Assembly: GCF_037137075.1 (NCBI RefSeq)
Contig: NZ_JBBBNV010000039.1
Coordinates: forward strand, 1 to 27,157
Length of the DNA: 27,157 bases
Origin: JBBBNV01 sp037137075
GTDB taxonomy: Bacteria; Bacillota; Bacilli; Paenibacillales; NBRC-103111
Reading direction: 5' to 3'
The notes beneath the pieces were generated by a model that worked only from the letters and a program-made list of their open reading frames with translations, was not told where the DNA came from and searched no databases. This document shows positions 23,807 to 27,157 of the stretch, piece by piece. Each line of letters begins with the position of its first letter. The first letter of the stretch is position 1. Position numbers and translations under genes: made by a program.

Positions 23807-25560
23807 ACCAGCACCTCCTCAAGACCAACCGCCAGCATCTGGCTGAACCGGGAGTTCGGATTTCCGGCAAGCTCGATCCGTTTACCCTGCTCCAGCACGC
23901 GCCCGTTTTCGAGCACCATAATTTGATCCGCCCGCTGTACTGTTGCCAGGCGGTGGGCAATCATAATACAGGTGCGTCCCTGAAGCAGCTTTGTCATCGC
24001 TTCCTCAATGCGGCGCTCCGTGAGCGGGTCCAGCCGGGAGGAGGCTTCATCCAGAATAACAAGACCGGGATCGGTCAAGAAGACCCGTGCAAAAGCAAGC
24101 AGCTGCGCTTCCCCCGCGGACAGGCTGCCGCCCCCGGAAGCAAGCGGTGTATCAAGCCCCTGCGGCAATGACATGCGCCAAGCGCCCAGGCCAAGATCGT
24201 CCAGCACCTCAATAATCCGCTCATCTGCAATGGAATCATCATACATCGTCAAATTTTCCCGGACACTGCCCTCTAATATTTCAATATTCTGCGTCACCAT
24301 GGCAACCTTCCGCCGCAGCTCGCTCAGCTTACATTCCCTAATATCCACTCCGCCCAGCAGCACACCGCCCTGCTGCGGATCGTAGAAGCGCAGCAGAAGT
24401 CTGGCGAGCGTCGTCTTGCCGCTGCCGGTGCGTCCCAGCAATCCAAGCGTCTGCCCGGGCACAAGGCGCAGCTGCAGGTCCTGCAGCGTCGGTGTGTCAT
24501 CGTAGCCGAACGTCAAGTCCTGTAGCTCCACCGCCAGCGCTCCGGCCGGGAGCGGTGTTCCCGGCCCATCGGTAATTTGGGACCGGGTGTTCAGCAGCTC
24601 GCGGATACGTAACAAACTGGCGTCCGCCCGCTGCAGATCCTCAAGCTGAGTGCGAATTTTTTCAATCGGTTTAGCCAGCAGCTCCGTGTAATAAAAAATA
24701 AGGTACACCGTTCCGAGTGAAACCGCCCCCTGCTTCCACAAATAAGCGCTGATGCCGAATGCCATCGCATTGCCGAGGGCGAAGACGACAATCGTCGTAA
24801 TCCACATCATCCCGAAGCCGAGAAACGCCTTTGTCCGCAGAGGCAGCATCCGGCGCAGCAGCGCGTAGAAGCGGCTCATGACATAGCCGGCCGCCCCATT
24901 GGCGCGCGTATCCTCCGTGCCCTCCAGATGCTCGCCGATAAAGCCGTAAAATTCGGCGTTTATTTGCCGCCACTTCGCCCACACCGGCACCGCAAATTTA
25001 CGAATCCACTGAATCGTCAACACAGCGAATACCACAAATACGGTCATACCGATGCCGACCAGCAAATTTTCACGGAACAGCAGCACCAGAATGCCCACCA
25101 TAAGAATCAGATTTCCGGCCAAATGAATCATGAAGCTGGAGAAAAAGTTGGCCAGCGCATTCACATCCCCGTCCACCCGTTCAATAATCGAGCCGGACGT
25201 TTGCGTCTTATGAAACGACATATCCAGAGACAGGCAGTGCTCCGCCAAATCACCCCGCAGACGGTTCGTCGTCTTCCAGCCAAGATTCTCGCTGAAATAC
25301 GCGGCCACGATCGAAATCAGCTGCTGAATCAGGGAAAAAACAATAAATAAGCCCGCCGCATAAAAAAGCGGCTGCAACTCGCCGCCGGTTTGAGCTGTAT
25401 CTATAAAATAACGTATGATTTGCGGGTTAATGAGCTGAAGGCCAATTGAAGCGAACAGCAGCACGGTGAGCGCCGCCAGCGTGCTCCGCTGCGGAAGCAG
25501 GTACTTGCTAAGCATCGCCGCATATTGCTGAAGCGTATTTGTTGACTGCTTGCGTTCCAT
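23803..25560 (-). CDS. ABC exporter half-transporter, partner with LSAGE signature
   Basis: A 585-aa ABC half-exporter: six membrane helices (about residues 27-300), then an ATPase domain with Walker A GRTGSGKTT (376-384), Q-loop Gln424, catalytic Glu505 in LVILDEASSRLD, and His536 in IAHRL. Its signature is changed to LSAGE (480-484). Together with the downstream protein (canonical LSGGQ, but Asp for the catalytic Glu) this predicts a heterodimer with one consensus ATP site (this Walker A/B plus partner signature) and one degenerate site. I chose ATG 25560, with AAGGAGG 6 bases upstream; the ATG at 25566 abuts the ribosome binding site. Likely a multidrug or lipid-type exporter; the substrate is unknown. 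Confidence 0.93.
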   Translation of the reverse strand: MERKQSTNTLQQYAAMLSKYLLPQRSTLAALTVLLFASIGLQLINPQIIRYFIDTAQTGGELQPLFYAAGLFIVFSLIQQLISIVAAYFSENLGWKTTNRLRGDLAEHCLSLDMSFHKTQTSGSIIERVDGDVNALANFFSSFMIHLAGNLILMVGILVLLFRENLLVGIGMTVFVVFAVLTIQWIRKFAVPVWAKWRQINAEFYGFIGEHLEGTEDTRANGAAGYVMSRFYALLRRMLPLRTKAFLGFGMMWITTIVVFALGNAMAFGISAYLWKQGAVSLGTVYLIFYYTELLAKPIEKIRTQLEDLQRADASLLRIRELLNTRSQITDGPGTPLPAGALAVELQDLTFGYDDTPTLQDLQLRLVPGQTLGLLGRTGSGKTTLARLLLRFYDPQQGGVLLGGVDIRECKLSELRRKVAMVTQNIEILEGSVRENLTMYDDSIADERIIEVLDDLGLGAWRMSLPQGLDTPLASGGGSLSAGEAQLLAFARVFLTDPGLVILDEASSRLDPLTERRIEEAMTKLLQGRTCIMIAHRLATVQRADQIMVLENGRVLEQGKRIELAGNPNSRFSQMLAVGLEEVLV

Positions 25561-25768
25561 GTTCATCCTCCTTGCCGCAAAAGCCGAATCGCATCAATGC
25601 TACTGTAGCCCATGCCCGCACGAAGCGTCAATGCACAGTTTAATTATAGGCAACTTGCCTGTTTTATTACGAAGCAAGAAGTGCACGCACCGCTGTCTGA
25701 CTCGGATTCCCAAGCATCTGCAGATACGGCAATGGAGCCCGTAAAAACCAGGCCGCTGCAGCAAAAAA
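25561..25768. other. Intergenic region upstream of the ABC operon
   Basis: About 200 bases between the ABC operon start and the leuB terminator; it should contain the ABC operon promoter on the minus strand. I could not identify a convincing -35/-10 pair, and the short plus-strand open frames here lack ribosome binding sites. Confidence 0.35.
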
Positions 25769-25807
25769 GACCTCTAATTCCAACACATACGGTTGGTTTT
25801 AGAGGTC
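25769..25807 (-). terminator. Rho-independent terminator of leuB
   Basis: GACCTCTAA (25769-25777) pairs with TTAGAGGTC (25799-25807), with an inner CCAAC (25780-25784) / GTTGG (25792-25796) stem, followed on the minus strand by TTTTTTGC. It lies 40 bases behind the leuB stop. Confidence 0.9.
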
Positions 25808-25845
25808 CTTTAGAGCTTATTTAACGCTGATGATGAAAGCAATAA

Positions 25846-26925
25846 TTAGCGTTTCATTGCAGCTACGATCAGGTCGCCCATAGCTGTGGTGCCAATCGCT
25901 TTGCTCTTATCTACTGCAATATCGCCCGTACGGTGACCGGCATCAAGCACTTCTTTCACTGCTTTTTCGATGACGTCGCCTGCTTCTTGATAGCCGAAGG
26001 TCAGCTTGAACATCAAAGCAACCGACAAGATGGTTGCGATTGGGTTCGCAATGCCTTGTCCGGCAATGTCAGGCGCCGAGCCGTGAACCGGCTCATACAA
26101 GCCGAAGCTGCCTTCGCCCAGGGAAGCGGAGGACAGCATCCCGATGGAGCCTGTCAGCATCGCTGCTTCGTCGCTCAGGATGTCGCCGAACATGTTCTCG
26201 GTTACGATGACGTCGAAGCTGGAAGGACGGCGCAGCAGCTGCATCGCGCAGTTGTCTACGAGCACGTGCTCCAATTCAACATCCGGGTATTGCGGAGCAA
26301 TCGCGTTGACCGTTTCTCTCCACAGGCGGGAGGTTTCCAGCACGTTCGCCTTGTCGACGGAAGCCAGACGCTTGCTGCGGGTTTGAGCGATTTGGAACGC
26401 CTGGTGCACGATGCGCTCTACTTCTTTTACATTGTACACGCAAGTGTCGACAGCCTCCTCGCCGTTCTCGGAATCACGGCGGAATTTCTCACCGAAGTAG
26501 ATGCCGCCCGTCAATTCGCGAACAACGATCAGATCAGTGCCTTCAAGCACTTCCGGCTTCAGCGTCGACGCTTCCTTCAGGCAATCGAACACAACAGCCG
26601 GACGGATGTTGGAGAACAGTCCCAGCGCTTTGCGGATACCCAGCAGGCCGGTTTCCGGGCGCAGCTCCTTCGAATTGTTGTCCCATTTCGGACCGCCTAC
26701 AGCGCCAAGCAGAACCGCATCGGCATCTTTACAGATGTCCAATGTTTCCTGCGGCAGCGGGGTGCCTTTCTCGTCGATAGCGATACCGCCGAACAAGCCA
26801 TATTGCTTCTCGAATTTATAACCGAACAATTCTTCTGTTTTCGCGAGAACCTTCTCCGCTTCAGCAACCACTTCAGGGCCGATGCCGTCGCCGGAAATAA
26901 TTGCAATCTTTTTTACGTCTGCCAT
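25846..26925 (-). CDS. leuB: 3-isopropylmalate dehydrogenase
   Basis: Leucine biosynthesis enzyme (359 aa, the normal length) that oxidises 3-isopropylmalate with NAD and decarboxylates it to 2-oxoisocaproate, in the cytoplasm as a homodimer. Family landmarks are the N-terminal IISGDGIGPEVV, the substrate-binding RPETGLLGIRKALGLFSNIR, RELTGGIYFGE with the catalytic Tyr, SVDKANVLETSRLWR with the catalytic Lys, the Mg-binding TENMFGDILSDEAAM, and the NAD-binding EPVHGSAPDIAGQGIANP. The ATG at 26925 follows GAGGAG. It is transcribed alone in this window; other leu genes are not seen, so it lies apart from a leu operon or at an operon end that was cut off by the neighbouring transposase fragment. 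Confidence 0.97.
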   Translation of the reverse strand: MADVKKIAIISGDGIGPEVVAEAEKVLAKTEELFGYKFEKQYGLFGGIAIDEKGTPLPQETLDICKDADAVLLGAVGGPKWDNNSKELRPETGLLGIRKALGLFSNIRPAVVFDCLKEASTLKPEVLEGTDLIVVRELTGGIYFGEKFRRDSENGEEAVDTCVYNVKEVERIVHQAFQIAQTRSKRLASVDKANVLETSRLWRETVNAIAPQYPDVELEHVLVDNCAMQLLRRPSSFDVIVTENMFGDILSDEAAMLTGSIGMLSSASLGEGSFGLYEPVHGSAPDIAGQGIANPIATILSVALMFKLTFGYQEAGDVIEKAVKEVLDAGHRTGDIAVDKSKAIGTTAMGDLIVAAMKR

Positions 26926-26963
26926 TCCTGCACTCTCCTCAATTATAAAAAATCACTATTTCT

Positions 26964-26992
26964 GTTGTACCACAATAGAGAGAACAATTCAA
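26964..26992 (-). promoter_or_regulatory. Possible sigma-A promoter of leuB
   Basis: On the minus strand TTGAAT (complement of 26987-26992), a 17-base spacer and TACAAC (complement of 26964-26969), about 40 bases upstream of the start. I see no T-box leader or other riboswitch between it and leuB, as the space is too short. Confidence 0.5.
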
Positions 26993-27067
26993 AGATATAA
27001 ATTCTATCAGGCTTATAGCCATTTCCTATAATGTGACTAGTGCACTAAAACTTAAATATAACAACAG

Positions 27068-27157
27068 TTAAAAGCAAAGAACCTTGCCTTTATAAGTCCA
27101 TTTAAAAGGCTTGGCCATGGTGGAGTTGAAGTAGTCGATAAACGCAAACACTTGTTT
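27068..27157 (-). CDS. IS630-family transposase, C-terminal end (cut by window edge)
   Basis: Read on the minus strand from the right edge, 29 codons end at TAA (27068-27070) and encode AFIDYFNSTMAKPFKWTYKG, the characteristic C-terminus of IS630-family DDE transposases. The rest of the gene lies outside the window. The element's end should lie between 27067 and the leuB promoter, near 27000-27060, where the sequence becomes AT-rich. I cannot define the inverted repeat without the other end. Confidence 0.8.
   Translation of the reverse strand, partial: KQVFAFIDYFNSTMAKPFKWTYKGKVLCF

Noticed and set aside
25933..27000. 355-codon plus-strand open frame
   Set aside because: Antisense to leuB, which is complete and certain.

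Overview
The window looks like a chromosomal segment of a Paenibacillus-type Firmicute. The reasons are strong AGGAGG-like ribosome binding sites, frequent GTG/TTG starts, sigma-A-like promoters, a SigI/RsgI pair, a YkuU/YkuV thiol-redox pair and an AraC/LytS-era two-component locus of 7TMR-DISM type. Most of the window is moderately GC-rich core sequence. The first ~1.9 kb is clearly more AT-rich, and both window ends carry partial reading frames: the right end is the C-terminus of an IS630-family transposase, the left end an unidentified basic C-terminus that may also be a transposase.

Layout. 1-1928: AT-rich accessory stretch with two unrecognised small genes (397-1174, minus) and a long non-coding gap holding a possible pseudoknot (1299-1351). 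1929-4970: sulfite-oxidase-like molybdopterin protein, a small membrane protein, and an aldo/keto reductase with a Cys-rich C-terminus. 5094-7043: a plus-strand operon of SPFH/band-7 protein, a ribbon-helix-helix protein and a CPBP membrane protease. 7064-9506: sigI-rsgI operon with a SigI-like autoregulatory promoter. 9653-14542: a zinc-finger-like hypothetical protein, an intracellular GH15 glucoamylase-like enzyme, and the DUF2157/GDYXXLXY membrane pair. 14777-18356: a small PLDc_N membrane protein, a DUF2087 transcription factor with a palindrome at its 5' end, then gcvH with a YkuV-like redoxin, and a YkuU-like peroxiredoxin with a PerR-box-like site. 18428-21524: a methyltransferase, a response regulator with SARP-like C-terminus, and a heavily deleted sensor kinase pseudogene. 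21653-25560: two overlapping ABC exporter half-transporters that together give one consensus and one degenerate ATP site. 25769-27157: leuB with promoter and terminator, then the transposase tail.

Functional themes are envelope and stress sensing (SPFH/CPBP, SigI/RsgI, peroxiredoxin with thiol oxidoreductase), export (heterodimeric ABC), and ordinary metabolism (GcvH, LeuB, GH15). I did not find a clearly new multi-gene defence or mobile system. The most notable observations are the collapsed 7TMR-DISM kinase next to an intact response regulator, the asymmetric ABC pair with an unusual ~110-residue linker, the SPFH-RHH-CPBP operon, and several unexplained structured non-coding elements.
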